This document shows positions 1 through 10,639 of a stretch of DNA of 24,235 nucleotides, piece by piece. The stretch comes from Paramacrobiotus metropolitanus (taxonomy: Eukaryota; Tardigrada; Eutardigrada; Parachela; Macrobiotidae). The stretch is taken from positions 1-24,235 of the forward strand of contig NW_026570638.1 of the NCBI RefSeq assembly GCF_019649055.1. The letters run 5' to 3'. A program made the translations under genes and the position numbers. Position 1 is the stretch's first letter, and the number at the start of each line of letters is the position of its first letter. The notes beneath the pieces were generated by a model, which was not told the origin of the DNA, searched no databases, and worked only from the letters and a program-made list of their open reading frames with translations.

Positions 1-333
1 AAAGTGAACGTTTTCATTACAAATTACAGGAATTTGGTACCATGTCCCGGCACTTCCCTTAAAGCATCTGATTTACTTTTTGAACATTTTAAGCTGCCGG
101 ATGTTTATGGAATATGGTGATGCAGTATCTGATGCAGATATGATGCCAGCCAACCCTTCAAACCCAGCGAAAGGTCACATCAAGAACATGCTGTAAGCAA
201 GACAATTCTCTTTCAATTTGCGTTGCAACTGCATGCTTGTGCCGGTTTTCGGGTGTACTGAGTCTGCATCGAGTGCCGCGAAATGCTGCATGCTTTATCA
301 CGAGCATAAAATTTGATTGACGCCTCGAAGTGC
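1..333. other. no gene recognised
   Basis: I see no supported gene here. The minus-strand open frame at 158-406 has no recognisable motif and runs into the inverted repeat that follows. Confidence 0.5.
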
Positions 334-491
334 GTACTGTAGCCGCGCGATAAGTTTGCACCACTTTTAGATCCGCGCGCTGCCTGCCCCCGGTCGGACA
401 GCGCATACGTTACGTAGGACGTGCTGCAGCGTGTGCGACGATTTCCGTATACCAGACTCTGTGGTGCAAACTCATCGCGCGGCTACAGTAC
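334..491. repeat. 158-bp unit with 31-bp terminal inverted repeats
   Basis: The left arm is 334-364 and the right arm 461-491. They are reverse complements over 31 bp with one mismatch, and separated by 96 bp. Both arms begin with GTACTGTAGCCGCGCGAT when read inward. This is consistent with a small MITE or an isolated fold-back. I could not find a convincing target-site duplication: the flanks read TGC on the left and TGT on the right. No other copy was noticed in the window. Confidence 0.75.
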
Positions 492-1558
492 TGTAACACT
501 TTTTGGATTCCACAATCTAACAAAATTTTCCAGGAATTCGCTGACTTTTTACAGAAAAGAAAGGACAACTCGTTCTATTTTGGACAAAATCATTTTCCCT
601 TTGGAGTCCTTTGGTTCATGGTGTGAAGGCGCTATTGTTTTGAATAAGGACATTGTGAAAAGCTGTTTTTTCGAAGTGCCGTTAATTATAATTATGATAT
701 TACGTAGCCACGCACTCAGATGACTTCGTGACTTTTCAAAACAGATACTGACTTTTACAATAACTGAGTTTAAAAAAAAATAATTTAGAAACACGTCTTT
801 GCTGCCTAATGGGCTGCACCAAAATGGTCTAAAATTGAAAACGTACTGGAAACAGTTAAAGATTGATCGTCCAGAAACAAGTCTGAACAATAACAGTCTG
901 CGTTTGTGTGAAAGCGCTTGTTTGAAATTAATTTTCAAAAATCTGCTGGCGGATTTCACAAGAATTAAATGAGTCGGGTCAGTTATCGTCCTTTTTTTCC
1001 CAACACTTTTGGTAGAATGTTTTTTGTTGTGAAACAATCAGAACAACAAGAGATATCACTTCTACCGGAAACAAATAACGCGACATACCTCAACTCACTT
1101 TATCAAACAACTGGAGTTTTTATTCAAAAATGGAGATTTTCACAATTTTTGTTTTCCAAACATCTTTCGACTCCAGAAATGTTTTTTTAAAAATTATCTA
1201 AGAAAATTTGAACCTTTAGACGATTTGTTTTAATTTTTTGTATTCTATAAACTTTGAAGGAAATTCTATATTCTTTGAAGGAAATTGGCAGATGCCAGCC
1301 GACTGAGGCAAGCAATGGACTTGTGGTAAACCATTCCGACAGTTTTGTTCAGCCACTCGGCAAAACACCAGTCCGTCATCAGGTGGAACAACAAATTGTT
1401 AGGTAATTCCATAACTGCCACTGTGCCACAGCACCCTATCGTGTGTCGGCTGCAGCTTGTATTCAGCAGCCGAAGAAATCGCATAGCTGCAACGGGCTTT
1501 GACGCTCTATATTAACAAAAAGGCTATAACTATAGCCTTATTTTTTCCGGCAACACTA
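492..1558. other. AT-rich stretch, no gene recognised
   Basis: Open frames exist on both strands, the longest at 549-1037 minus (162 codons). Their composition is what AT-rich non-coding DNA gives, with no domain, repeat or motif. I see no gene. Confidence 0.5.
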
Positions 1559-1744
1559 CGAGTACTACCGGCGGCAGTAGCACACTAATCGCTACCACTA
1601 CCAGTGCCAGTACCGTGACATGGTACCACTACAACAACCAGTACCACTACCAGTAACAGTACCATTTTCGCTACCATTAACAGTAACAGTACCATAATAT
1701 ACTACCACTACCAGTACCACTACCAGTAACATTAATTAGTACTG
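1559..1744. repeat. imperfect ACC/ACT/AGT trinucleotide-like repeat
   Basis: Repeated words such as CTACCACTACCAGTACC and CAGTAACAGTACCAT recur across about 185 bp. The array is degenerate and has no gene context, so it is best read as an old microsatellite or minisatellite. Confidence 0.8.
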
Positions 1745-3867
1745 TGTACCCTATGTTATGAGTGGTTTGGCATTTGTCAGCTGCATAGTTTCTGGGTGTG
1801 CGTTTGGCGCGTGAGAGATAAGTCACGTCAAGGTGATGGTGCAACTAATTTACTTTTTTTCAGATTTAGATGCAATAAAGCCTAAGCATTATGCATAAGC
1901 AGTTAAACATTTTTTATTAATTTCTAAGATAAGCACAAAAGTAAGATTCCCGCAGTGTATACCGCCGCATTTTCACCAGACTGGGCACTGACACTGGCTT
2001 TGTTGGTTTTAAGCAAAAGTAGCACGTCACGGCATTGCTGGTGTCAGGGGAGAGCCTGACCGTGTCCCGGGACGAATACGGGGCTACTGATAACTGACGG
2101 TCAGTCGGTCACGCATTTTGAATGGGAAAAAAGATTACATGAGTTACGAGTATAAGCAGCATCTCGCATTCTCGCTGCGAGCTTTACGACCATTCAAGTT
2201 GAAATACGGCTGTGATAATTTTTTTGCTACCTGGAACCTACACAGTTTTGTTTGGATTGTGTTGCTGTACATTAAACTGATAAAGCATACACCCGAAGCG
2301 ATCGGTAGCCTGCGCATAGTACGCCACATAACACGCGAATATGGGCATCCTGTAATACCGTGGGCCCGCGGCCATCGGCATCGTCACCGGCCACACAATT
2401 TACAGAGCACATGACACTTTTTTTATGCATAATATAGCTATGCTGTTAAACCCCAGCGCAAGGTTTTCTTAAAGCGATGGTATGCTTCTTTTTCAAAGTA
2501 AGGTAAAAGCTTACAACGATCTCTGAGGCAGTATCGTAATAATCACAAGTCATAACTGATTTACAGAGTACTGACATTGTCTGCAAACGATGGAACTCGC
2601 CCGTCATTAGTTTATGTCACGGTTTCGCCAGTTAACGCCCTTTCGTCTGCTATACTCGTACATTTTAAAGGCACTTTAAGCCATTTGAGGACAAAGATGG
2701 ATTTGGGATTTTTAAGCGCTTAAGATTAAACATGTGCTGTCTTGGTACCCCTATCTCACAGATCCATCACACATTTTGTTCACATTCGCAACAACAACAG
2801 TAGCACTGCTAAATGACAGAAACCATTCTGACCTTTTCTGATCGTACAACTGACGATCTAAACTAACTAAAAAAGATGATTGACTTTCAAGCAGATGTGC
2901 AACTGCAGACGCAGAAAGAACAAAGCCACAGATTCCGCAGTACTACGCGAACATCAAAAACTCCGTACAGATAACAATTGAAAAGAAACGTATATCTGAA
3001 ATACCTGGCACAGATCGCGGAAAGCTACTGTAAATCTCAATACTAAATCAACGAAGAAACTGTTTGCAAATATTATAAAATAAAATAAGCGCAACTATGC
3101 GTTTATAACATGAAACAGGAACTTACTATAGCTAGAAGGACTGGGAACTGCTGTGCAACGGGGGGCTAAGGACTGGGAACCGCTGTTTTTATTTCAGGGG
3201 CTAAAATAGAGAAGAGAAATCGGCTGACGGCAAAACCGTGAAAACCGCGCATCTGTTACCATAGCAGCCGCCCTCCCGTGTATGCGAGAGTGATGACGTC
3301 AAACGGTTGGTTACCAGTCCTCCTCACACTATAGTAAGTACTTGCATGAAAGCAAAATAATACCGTCAAGATGACAACATCTCGGCTGGAACAAACTACG
3401 ATCGCTTCACTCTTGCACTTGTGCGGCGGCCATCCGCATTCTTCCGCCCATTCACTGGATTCACCGCGGTGTGGTAGCGTTTGTTGGTGCGCTCACCAAC
3501 TCCCGCGCACGCTCTCCGTCCGCAATTAAGGCAGCCGGACAAATGACGTCGACTTCCTTGTAAAAGCGCCTACAGTGATAGAAAACCTTTTTGAGACCAC
3601 GATAAATACGGAAATTTAAGTCACAAGCGATTTTCGCACATTTGCGTTTGAGTTACAGATGCAGCAGAGAACGCAGTATGAAAGTGCTTACTAGCTGCCT
3701 GTCTCCAGTGAGGAAGGATACGCGTACCGGACTTTATAGCCCAAAGCGCCTCTCTTGTCCCGTGTTTGATAGACGATTTGGCCGGAATAATAGTACTTCG
3801 GATGGCTTTTCTCCGGCTTCGCTAGGAAATGAACGATCTGTCCTAAAAGAATTTTGGCCAGAAAAAG
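1745..3867. other. intergenic stretch, no gene recognised
   Basis: No convincing coding region. Small items visible are a tandem duplication at 3136-3186, a TGACGTCA palindrome (CRE-like) at 3294-3301, and a 7-bp-stem hairpin GTTGGTG/CACCAAC at 3483-3500. The plus-strand frame at 3642-4022 overlaps the end of the acidic gene on the other strand and has no motif. Confidence 0.5.
3136..3186. repeat. 19-bp tandem duplication, period 32
   Basis: AAGGACTGGGAACTGCTGT at 3136-3154 recurs at 3168-3186 with one change (ACTG to ACCG). GGGGCTAA follows both copies. Confidence 0.8.
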
Positions 3868-4739
3868 CTACACGTCTCCGTTGTAGAACAATTCAAGAAT
3901 TCCCAAGAAAAAACACCAACTTTTCTCATATCTTTTGGCCGGCTGGTTACCGGTATTCCGGCGAGCGCGATGATTACGCGGCGGTTTCGGATATGCCGAG
4001 GACGAATCAGCGTCACTGTTAGCCTTCTTGGTTCGGCGTTTACGTGTCTGTACTGGCGTAGGCGCAGTAATATGGCCTCCGGCACGAACCGTCACGACTT
4101 CTTCACCCGACGGCTGAGGATCCGCCATAGCGGCCGTCATGGCCATGACCGCCACTTCCTGCGTCAACGATTTCGTTCCGCTCGCGCTGTTCAATGTGGA
4201 TCCGACCGACGTGTCATCCTTGGCTTCCATCTCTTCTCCTTGAACTGCGCTAAGGCAGAACGATGCCGCCTCATTTGTAGCCTCACTGTGAGACGGGCCA
4301 GCAGTAGGGTAATCGAAATCGAAGAACTCTTGTCCAGGGTACGGTCGCCGCGGGAAGTCTCTCTGTCCGTGTACTCCGCACTCAAATCGCTGTCCTCCAA
4401 GGAAATATTGAGCGACGGCATGGACAACTGGATGGATACTGTATCACTACCCGCCATGTCGAAACTGGAGGACGCCTCAGACGGATCCAGAGAATTCGAC
4501 TCCTCGGTGTGGCGCGCTTCTTCGTCACTGTACGACGACGATCCTTCATTGTCGCCACTGCACGATAATTTCGATCGGTCTGCCATCGGAGAATCATCGA
4601 CGTCCATTGCAGAATGGAAAGATCTGTCATCCGACACGCTCCGTGCAGAATGGAATGAGTCGTTATCCGATGCAGAGTTATACAACTTTTCCATGAAGTC
4701 GTCGATTGAAGAAAACGTCAGAAAAGAGGAAGAATCCAT
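3868..4739 (-). pseudogene. Ser/Asp-rich acidic protein with basic nuclear-signal-like segment, frameshifted
   Basis: Family not recognised. The minus-strand frame starts at ATG 4739. It runs as a Ser/Asp/Glu-rich, probably disordered chain for about 130 residues, with the phrase SFHSA occurring twice within the first 50. Near 4330-4360 the plausible frame changes. The second frame stays rich in acidic, Ser and Thr residues, passes an internal methionine at 4230, reaches a basic run (TRKRRTKK, nuclear-signal-like) near 4045, and stops at 3868. An acidic N-terminus followed by a basic tail suggests a nuclear regulatory or chromatin-binding protein; that is inference only. It is divergent from the PIN gene at 5159. 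A 260-codon plus-strand frame (3970-4752) overlaps it, but its Arg/His-heavy first half looks antisense. An unseen intron could replace the frameshift. Confidence 0.4.
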
Positions 4740-5158
4740 AGTTCTTTATTAAAATACTTAATGGTCAAAACAAACAGATTTAAAAGCGAATAAATTAAAC
4801 GCAAACAGATTTCGAAACAGAAATGAAACGAAAATCGGACGGCAAAGACCTTCGCTTTTCGCAGCATAAACACGAAGGATTAAAATGAAAAAAAGTACTA
4901 TAGTAGCTGCTCGCTTTTGCCAGTGTTAAAATCAAATGCTATGCGTGGACGCAACCAGTTAATTCAGCTACTGGCCGGCTTTCCGTGGAGTGCGCCTATT
5001 GGTCGTATCCAGTTGGGGTTAGTTTGACGAATTCGAACGATAAATCGTTTAGAAATTTCGTAATTCTTGATCAAAACTGTTCGACTCTTTAATCGTCTGA
5101 ATTTCCAACGCTGCGGTTGTGATCAGACTTAGAGCAGTCCGTTGTCCCCTGGAAAACA
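4740..5158. promoter_or_regulatory. shared upstream region of the acidic gene and the PIN gene
   Basis: This is 419 bp between two divergent start codons (4739 minus, 5159 plus). A TTTATTAAAA run lies just before the minus-strand ATG. No clear TATA box precedes the plus-strand ATG. That the stretch is a bidirectional promoter is inferred from the layout only. Confidence 0.3.
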
Positions 5159-5965
5159 ATGGAGTCTCTCGATGTCAAACTGGTATTCGATACCAGCGCG
5201 CTCCTGCGTCCAGACCATCTACAGATCCTCAAAAATCTCGTCAGCCAGCCCATGGCGATCTACATACCCCGTGTTGTGTGGGAAGAACTCAAGAGTCTTA
5301 AGAGCAAAAAGGTGAGTTCGACGCACGCCTTGAACTACATTGAGTCTGTGGCGGGGCGGGGTGTGCACATCCAGTCGCTGGCGAATTTTCAACAGCTGCA
5401 GCGAACCTTCTATCCACCTCGCGAAGGTCGCTATCTGAGATAGTATCTCGCGGCCAACGACAACCTGATCCTCCTGTATGCACTGGAACTGCGCACACCA
5501 CCCGTGCTCCAGTGTGGCTGCTCGCAAGATCGACTGTTGCGAGCGCGCGCCTCAGTGCACTGCCGTGCCTTGATCCGTTTACCGTGCAGGTGGCTGCACC
5601 TGGAACATTATGATCACCTCAATCAAAGGCAGCGATGTCATGCATGGACTTCAGTCAGAACTGCAAATGTCGGGAGATGGTTACGTACGGTTGGCTCAGA
5701 ATGGGTTCAGTTTCCGCGGACAGTATGGAAAACGGGGCGGCGTATCGAAGTTATCCAGGAACAGCAGAACTATAGCCGCGTCGGACTTCGACGTGAGGAT
5801 TTGGAGACGAAGAGCATTAAGAGTGATTCGCTGAAAAATCGCAGCTCGTTGCTGCTTCGTGATTATCATAAGGCAGCGCGCTGTTTCTTTGCGGTCACCG
5901 GTCTCCTGCTGTTCGCATTCTTTTGCATGGTCCTTGTGGAATGGGTTGGTCGACATGTATCGTAG
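5159..5965 (+). pseudogene. PIN-domain nuclease-like protein with C-terminal membrane anchor, interrupted by one in-frame TAG
   Basis: One frame of 268 codons is open from ATG 5159 to TAG 5963-5965 except for a single TAG at codon 95 (5441-5443). The four acidic positions expected of a PIN ribonuclease fold are all visible: D11 in VFDTSALL, E42 in RVVWEELKSL, D101 in ANDNLILLYAL and D124 in SQDRLLRARAS. The TAG falls between the second and third. After a basic middle section the chain ends in a hydrophobic segment of about 20 residues (about 243-262) and a short tail, so the full product would be tail-anchored with the PIN domain on the cytosolic side. PIN enzymes cut single-stranded RNA using metal held by these acids. 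The frame and all motifs persist past the TAG, so the stop is recent, read through, or an error. No intron is needed. Confidence 0.7.
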
Positions 5966-6528
5966 GGAGTCGATTTGGAATTGTCCTGAAAATGTGTACA
6001 GCAAGAACCGGTAGCCATAATCCGATTGTGGCAATTTTGTTGAACAATCTGTTGTGCATTTTTTTGTGCGGATGAGTTTCAGTTTGGTAACAAAGATCTG
6101 TCGAAGCTGCCGACAAATCTTGGAAATAAGTCTGACATTTCTGTTATCTTCCACGTCCATGTTTATGTTTCCATTGCACTTTTAATCATTGTGTTTCTTG
6201 AATTCCTGTTTTGTAGTACGATTGTTGGGATTAGTTCTGTTGCATCGTTTGGTTTCGTAGTTTAATTGAGATTAAGCTGAACACTGAAACATCTCTATAA
6301 AGTGGTATCGACTACTGGGCCGCAGGAAGAGGAAGTCCATCTCTAATCACACATTCACGAGCCCATCCGTAGGGTAGGGATATATTCAAACGGTTATTAA
6401 ATCTTTTGATTTTATATTCTAAGATTCCCAAGATAATTTACCGTTCAAAATGGAAATCCCTCTAAGCTCCTAAATCGGTTGTCAAGTTTCGAAAAAATCC
6501 AAATTGCATCTATCATTATTACCACAGG
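5966..6528. other. no gene recognised downstream of the PIN gene
   Basis: This is the probable 3' untranslated region of the PIN gene followed by AT-rich DNA. The minus-strand frame 5696-6160 is antisense to the PIN gene and has no motif. Confidence 0.45.
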
Positions 6529-6655
6529 CATTGCGGACTGTGTACTAGTTGTACAGTATTAAATTTTAATTCGGCTACGAGTACCGAAGATGCTTATTCC
6601 CTCCTCATATGGCTATTTTGCCGCAGTACAACAATAGGGGTCTGAGACTCTGAAT
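6529..6655 (+). repeat. left copy of 127-bp direct repeat
   Basis: It matches 22301-22426 in the same orientation with about two differences (one T indel in a TTTTAATT run and one A/G change). It ends with the GGCTATTTTGCCGCAGTACA word that also starts the inverted array at 7067. The two copies bracket the whole nested region. Confidence 0.9.
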
Positions 6656-6935
6656 GGCACACCGACAACTCGCTGACGGTCATCTTGCTGACCGACAACT
6701 TGCTGACGACTATTTGCTGACCGACAATATGTTGACCCGACAGTTTGTTGAAACAACAAATCGCTGAACGACATTTTGCTGAACGACAGTTCGCTGACAC
6801 CGACGATTTGCTGACGACATTTTGTTGACTGACAGAATGTTTACCCGACGACTTGCTAACTTAATAAATTGTTGACCGACATTTTACTGACCGACGTTTT
6901 ATGGAAATACCGACAACTCGCTGACCACAAATTTA
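6656..6935. repeat. left array of CCGACAACTTGCTGA-type repeats
   Basis: A degenerate array of about 14 units of roughly 18-20 bp, core CTGACCGACAACTTG. The reverse-complement array lies at 22040-22300. The pair forms an inverted outer frame around the nested elements and is typical of fold-back-type terminal repeats. The minus-strand open frame over it is simply a translation of the repeat. Confidence 0.85.
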
Positions 6936-7066
6936 TTGCGCAATGTGAGCACCGGGTACCAGGCGTCCATCCAAGGCGGGTTTTTCATGATGAAGCTGCA
7001 GAACTGTGTTGCAGTCTGTTAGCCATCAAATCCTTGTAAAACTCAGTTTGGGTGATTATTATAATT
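6936..7066. other. spacer between two terminal-repeat arrays
   Basis: Unique sequence between the GTCAGC-type array and the GGCTATTTTGCCG array. It ends in the AT-rich TTATAATT at 7059-7066. Confidence 0.4.
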
Positions 7067-7266
7067 TGGCTATGGCTATTTTGCCGCAGTATAACAATAG
7101 GGGTCTGAATAGCCCTCAGGCTATTTTGCCGCACACTGCGCCGGAATAGCCAGTTGGCTATTTTGCCGCACTATGGTGGGCGGAATAGCTTGTTGGCTAT
7201 TTTACCGCGCACTGCGTTAAAACAGCTCGTTAGCTATTTTGCCGCACTATGGACGGGAATAGGATA
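7067..7266 (+). repeat. left inverted array of GGCTATTTTGCCGCA units
   Basis: About five copies of a 30-40-bp unit, each able to fold on itself because GGCTATTTTGCC meets GGCAAAATAGCC-like sequence. The block aligns over most of its length with the reverse complement of 21418-21593. Confidence 0.85.
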
Positions 7267-7323
7267 ATTATAATAAGGGACAATCGGTAATAAGGGGCAA
7301 CTCTGCCAACACATTCCCTTAAC

Positions 7324-7379
7324 TGCCCGCACTAGTTATCGGTTCCCTCGACATCAGAGGCTAATAACTAGTGTGGGCA
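7324..7379. repeat. imperfect hairpin, 16-bp arms
   Basis: TGCCCGCACTAGTTAT at 7324-7339 pairs with 7364-7379, with one mismatch and a 24-nt loop. A run of six T follows. Function unknown. Confidence 0.7.
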
Positions 7380-7723
7380 ATTTTTTGGATTCACTATCTC
7401 TTAAAGAAAGTGAAACAAACGTGCGAGTTACGCTACGAGTTTGGACATTCATGCAAGTAAAAAGTATTTTAAGTTATACCGCAAGTTACTTACGTTAGCA
7501 TAGACCAGACAAGAGCCATTGTCGCCTTTGCCTCAGGTGCACCTACGATCAAAAGTCGATTCCATTAGACTGGAAAGTAATGTTGGTGTTATTTGAAATT
7601 AAGGAAAAGGTAAGAAATGTTTTTTACATATCCGAGATTTTATCAAAATAATTTTGTCCACCATAACGAACTAACAGCAGACAGATATTAGTCATTCATT
7701 GCGGCATTTGCGTAGTACGCGTC
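7380..7723. other. no gene recognised
   Basis: A unique AT-rich stretch between two hairpins. I see nothing coding. Confidence 0.4.
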
Positions 7724-7790
7724 TGTAACCGTCCAAAACGACCGGCGGTCGTCTCAGAGAGACAACCGCCGGTCATTTTGGACGGTTACA
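7724..7790. repeat. 67-nt long hairpin, 32-bp arms and 3-nt loop
   Basis: Arms 7724-7755 and 7759-7790 pair at 30 of 32 positions around a 3-nt loop (7756-7758). The arms contain GTCCAAAA and GACCGGCGGT. It sits exactly where composition switches from AT-rich to the GC-rich core, so it may mark that unit's left end. Both mismatches could be held as G-U pairs in RNA. Confidence 0.85.
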
Positions 7791-8004
7791 CACGTCTATA
7801 GCTATCTGACACTATAGTCGGACCGCACTTAACAAAACGGACGGAACACCCTCCGAAATAAACGGACAGCAGGCTGAAGAAAGGCGAGCATCATAAACGC
7901 CCGCTCGGCAGTCCGGCGTCCCGGTGGACACCGCGGACAAAACCTAGCCGGTGAACGCACAATCCGGAGAACGGGTAGCGGAAACCGCTGTGGGTGGATG
8001 GTAA

Positions 8005-8808
8005 CCCGGCACGGCAGCCAGATCACCCGGCCCGGATGTAGCGGATCAGTTTACGCCAACGGTCACTCGGCAGAGCTCAACCGAGAGCTCAGTCGACTGC
8101 TTGACGGGCGAGTCGACCATACCGTCGCCGGTCGACACTGTCCGAGCCGGAATTGTTCCAGTGTCTCTAGTAAACGGCAGCCCGGAATCGACACCGAAGG
8201 CGGACAGAACTCGACTCGAACAAACTGTATTTCAGACACCGGAAAAACAGCAGTTCCAGAAACTTAGCGGGTCGCCGGACCAGATCACCGATGGCGCGAT
8301 AAACGGACAATCGGCACATCTGGGAGTCCAGCTAGCAGCCGCCCGGAACAACATCGACCGGAAGAAGGCAACCTTCGCGGAAAAAGATGCGATTATCACC
8401 ACCTTTAAAACGGAGAATGCGGACATGGCAGAAGTCACCGACCGACTTGAAAAACGGGTAGACACTTCTGCGACGGAGATCGTCTACCTTAGGCAGGATT
8501 GCAGCAAAAGAACCGATGCGTTAGAGATGCTAAAGCGACATCTTCGGACGGCAACAAGGAAAGGACGCGTTCAAGGAAAAGCTAAAAAAATCTCTGGTCG
8601 AGCCAACCGAATTCATTACATGAACCGTCAAGGCTTTGAAAGAGCAGATGAATGACTTCCTGAAATACGTCAACCTAAAAAAGAAACTGGGAACAACAAT
8701 TCACCGGACGGAACAGCTTGCGAAACGAGTAGCCGGCTTGGTGACGAATCTGACGACAGCCCGGCGCCGCGAAGTGCTACTCCGCGGTTCCTTGGTTCGA
8801 TGGGATTG
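8005..8808 (+). pseudogene. coiled-coil protein remnant in GC-rich core
   Basis: Family not recognised. The plus frame is open from after TAA 8002-8004 to 8655. Its first part is Ser/Thr/Pro-rich. From about 8310 a heptad-like Leu/Ile/Val pattern with many charged residues suggests a coiled coil. No in-frame ATG precedes that part, so the start is lost or lies in an upstream exon. Near 8565 the coding pattern moves one frame, passes a TGA near 8618, and continues as charged helix-like sequence (KALKEQMNDFLKYVNLKKKL) to a TGA at about 8808. GC content and codon use differ from the AT-rich neighbours. It may be the structural (gag-like) gene of a dead retroelement, but no zinc knuckle, protease or reverse transcriptase was seen. 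Confidence 0.35.
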
Positions 8809-10275
8809 AATGATGACACGACACTTCAGACTACCGATGCGGCGAGACGGACAACCCCATTGAAGCCGGACTTGCAGTCGAAACAGACCGGAACAGGTAG
8901 GAGGCTTCAAGATCGAACTCGTAGCCGCACGGACCCATCCTGAGCCATGGATCTAACCGGCGGAAGGAACAGACTCACACGAGGTACCTGGTCGACGTGG
9001 TGGACGATTGCGGCACATCCGACAGGATGAACTTTCGATATCAGCCCGGCACGGCGCCTCCCGGATTTTTTGATGGTTTGCTGCCAAACCCGGTCAGACG
9101 CGTTAATACCGCGATTGTTCTTTCGTCAGTTACTCCGGCGCCGTATTTCTGATGTCTCGCCGAGGCCGGACCAATTTGTCGGGAGCAGGGATCATCCTCG
9201 ATGTCGGTCGTCGTAGTCGCGACCGCCGTTATCCGGCTATCACTTTCCGACTGGTTTTTCTGACGTCGGTCCTGGATCCGATGTCTTCTTCGCGCCAGCG
9301 TGGGCTGCGGCACCGTCCGTTCTGGTCGGCAGGGTTCATCCTCCGGTTGTAGCCTGCTGATACATCCGACCGATTGTCTGTCCAAATTTCTTCCTCCAGA
9401 ATTGCATCATGCCGGACAACTATCCCGGCCAGAATCGTCGGGAGGCGAAGCGCCCTGGTCGACGGGATGACGTGGCCGATGCTGACTGAGACCAACGACA
9501 CGACCGGAAAGAGAAACCGAGGGGCCGGGCCGATATTGATCGGAGTCGACACAACGGCAGCAAATCGAATAATCCCGGGTGAGCGCTGATCTCGGCCAGC
9601 CGGATGACGGGCCTCCTGCGATATGCGAAAACAGGACGGATGGGTATACCAGCTTTGCCGCCTACACAAAAGACACGAATTAGTCTGTAGCGCATAATTA
9701 CTGAGTTTGTGGTCGCCCGTGAGCGGGGCTCCAACCAGACATGTGGCGGATTAGTACTAGGAACTAACGGCAGAAGTACAGAAGGACGGTTGACCGTTCG
9801 ATGCCTGAATGGCCAAGTTTGCGGCTCGATTCGCCGACCGGAAGGATGATGATTTTTGCGCTAGCCTGTGCATGTGACATAAGGATTTGCGTCGCCCGGA
9901 CATGCATTTGGCGTAAACTCGACACCTTTCGGCCCTAAGTCGGCATCCCCGCAATAGTATGGACAGCCACAACCGAGCTCGCCGGGAGCAGGGAGGTATG
10001 GTAAAGGCACTGAGGGATACGGCGGGAACTGCGGCGGAAGCCCGGATATGTAGGGAATTCAACCAGTTGCGAGGCAGGGGCGGCTGCAGTTTTGGCGCAG
10101 GTTAGCTCAGCCAGAACTTAACCGACCAGGGGGAACGGAATATACCTGGCCAGAGCTTCGGAAACCCAGTGGGCACGAATCGGCCTGGTCCGGCACAACG
10201 CTGGGGAACGTAGATGACGGACGGGTACAACGACCAAGGAACGGAACATGCACCGACGGACGCAAACCAGAGGGA
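8809..10275. other. GC-rich decayed core, left part
   Basis: Rich in CCGG and CGGA words and broken by stops in all frames. A short Pro/Gly-rich plus-strand frame at 9027-9152 (41 codons, contains PPGFFDGLLPNP) is the only phrase that looks protein-like. Minus-strand frames at 9041-9385, 9229-9669 and 9420-9734 overlap one another and carry no motif. Not assigned. Confidence 0.35.
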
Positions 10276-10283
10276 TTACCTGC
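10276..10283. repeat. left target-site duplication TTACCTGC
   Basis: Identical to 17250-17257. With this boundary both terminal repeats start in register (GTAGTATCC and ATAGTATCC). The inner six bases alone (ACCTGC) would fit the usual 6-bp Polinton duplication, but 8 bp keeps the termini aligned. Confidence 0.8.
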
Positions 10284-10440
10284 GTAGTATCCTGGTCCAA
10301 CCTGACCAGTTTTTTTTTAACCGGGGGGGTCTAAATTTTTGGACCTAGGGTATTATTTACGGATCCTAATTTTTGGACCTAGGGCATTATATACGGGTCG
10401 AAATTTCTGGACCTGTTATGCATTTTACACCGGCGGTGTG
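10284..10440 (+). repeat. left terminal inverted repeat of Polinton-like element
   Basis: Matches the reverse complement of 17094-17249 with about three differences (first base, a T9/T8 run, one T/G), about 98% identity. It contains a roughly 33-bp direct repeat based on TTTTTGGACCTAGGG (starting near 10336 and 10369) plus a third partial copy at about 10403. Confidence 0.95.
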
Positions 10441-10639
10441 CATGTACAGTCGTGGCTCGACTGTACAGGTACGTGAAATATTACACGCAGTTTCAAGTGC
10501 TGAAGCCTAACAGTATCTCGCATCAGAATCCCTCGGATACCGCCTCGGAAACTTTCACGCAAGTATTTACGAATACTCCGTCGAACACCCTTGTCTGCAG
10601 TGCCATAGCAATGGTATCAATCTAAAACAAAATACCTCT

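Noticed and set aside
549-1037. 162-codon minus-strand frame
   Set aside because: AT-rich composition and poly-Ile/Phe runs with no motif; likely a chance frame.
3294-3301. TGACGTCA CRE-like site (also at 23149 and 24078)
   Set aside because: An 8-mer occurring in unrelated contexts, once inside a MITE; no gene relation could be shown.
3970-4752. 260-codon plus-strand frame over the acidic gene
   Set aside because: It is the longest plus frame there, but its first half is Arg/His-rich as antisense of acidic/Ser codons usually is, and the minus frame begins with a good ATG and reads as a natural acidic protein.
5696-6160. 154-codon frame antisense to the PIN gene
   Set aside because: Half of it mirrors the PIN coding frame, and the rest has no motif.
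6594-6800. 68-codon minus frame and the similar 21959-22231 frame
   Set aside because: They are translations of the GTCAGC-type tandem arrays (repeated ser/leu/asp words), not genes.
6656-7266. CRISPR-like repeat arrays
   Set aside because: Units are degenerate, spacers are not unique and constant in length, and inverted partners exist 14-15 kb away, so these are transposon terminal arrays in eukaryotic DNA.
7058-7274. Left GGCTATTTTGCC array as a separate MITE flanked by ATTATAAT (7058-7065 and 7267-7274)
   Set aside because: The 8-mer is low-complexity AT and the two ends of the block are not inverted repeats of each other. Pairing with 21418-21593 fits better, though this is not excluded.
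9041-9734. Overlapping minus-strand frames of 100-146 codons in the GC-rich core
   Set aside because: Three frames overlap in the same stretch with no motif, as expected in GC-rich DNA where stops are rare.
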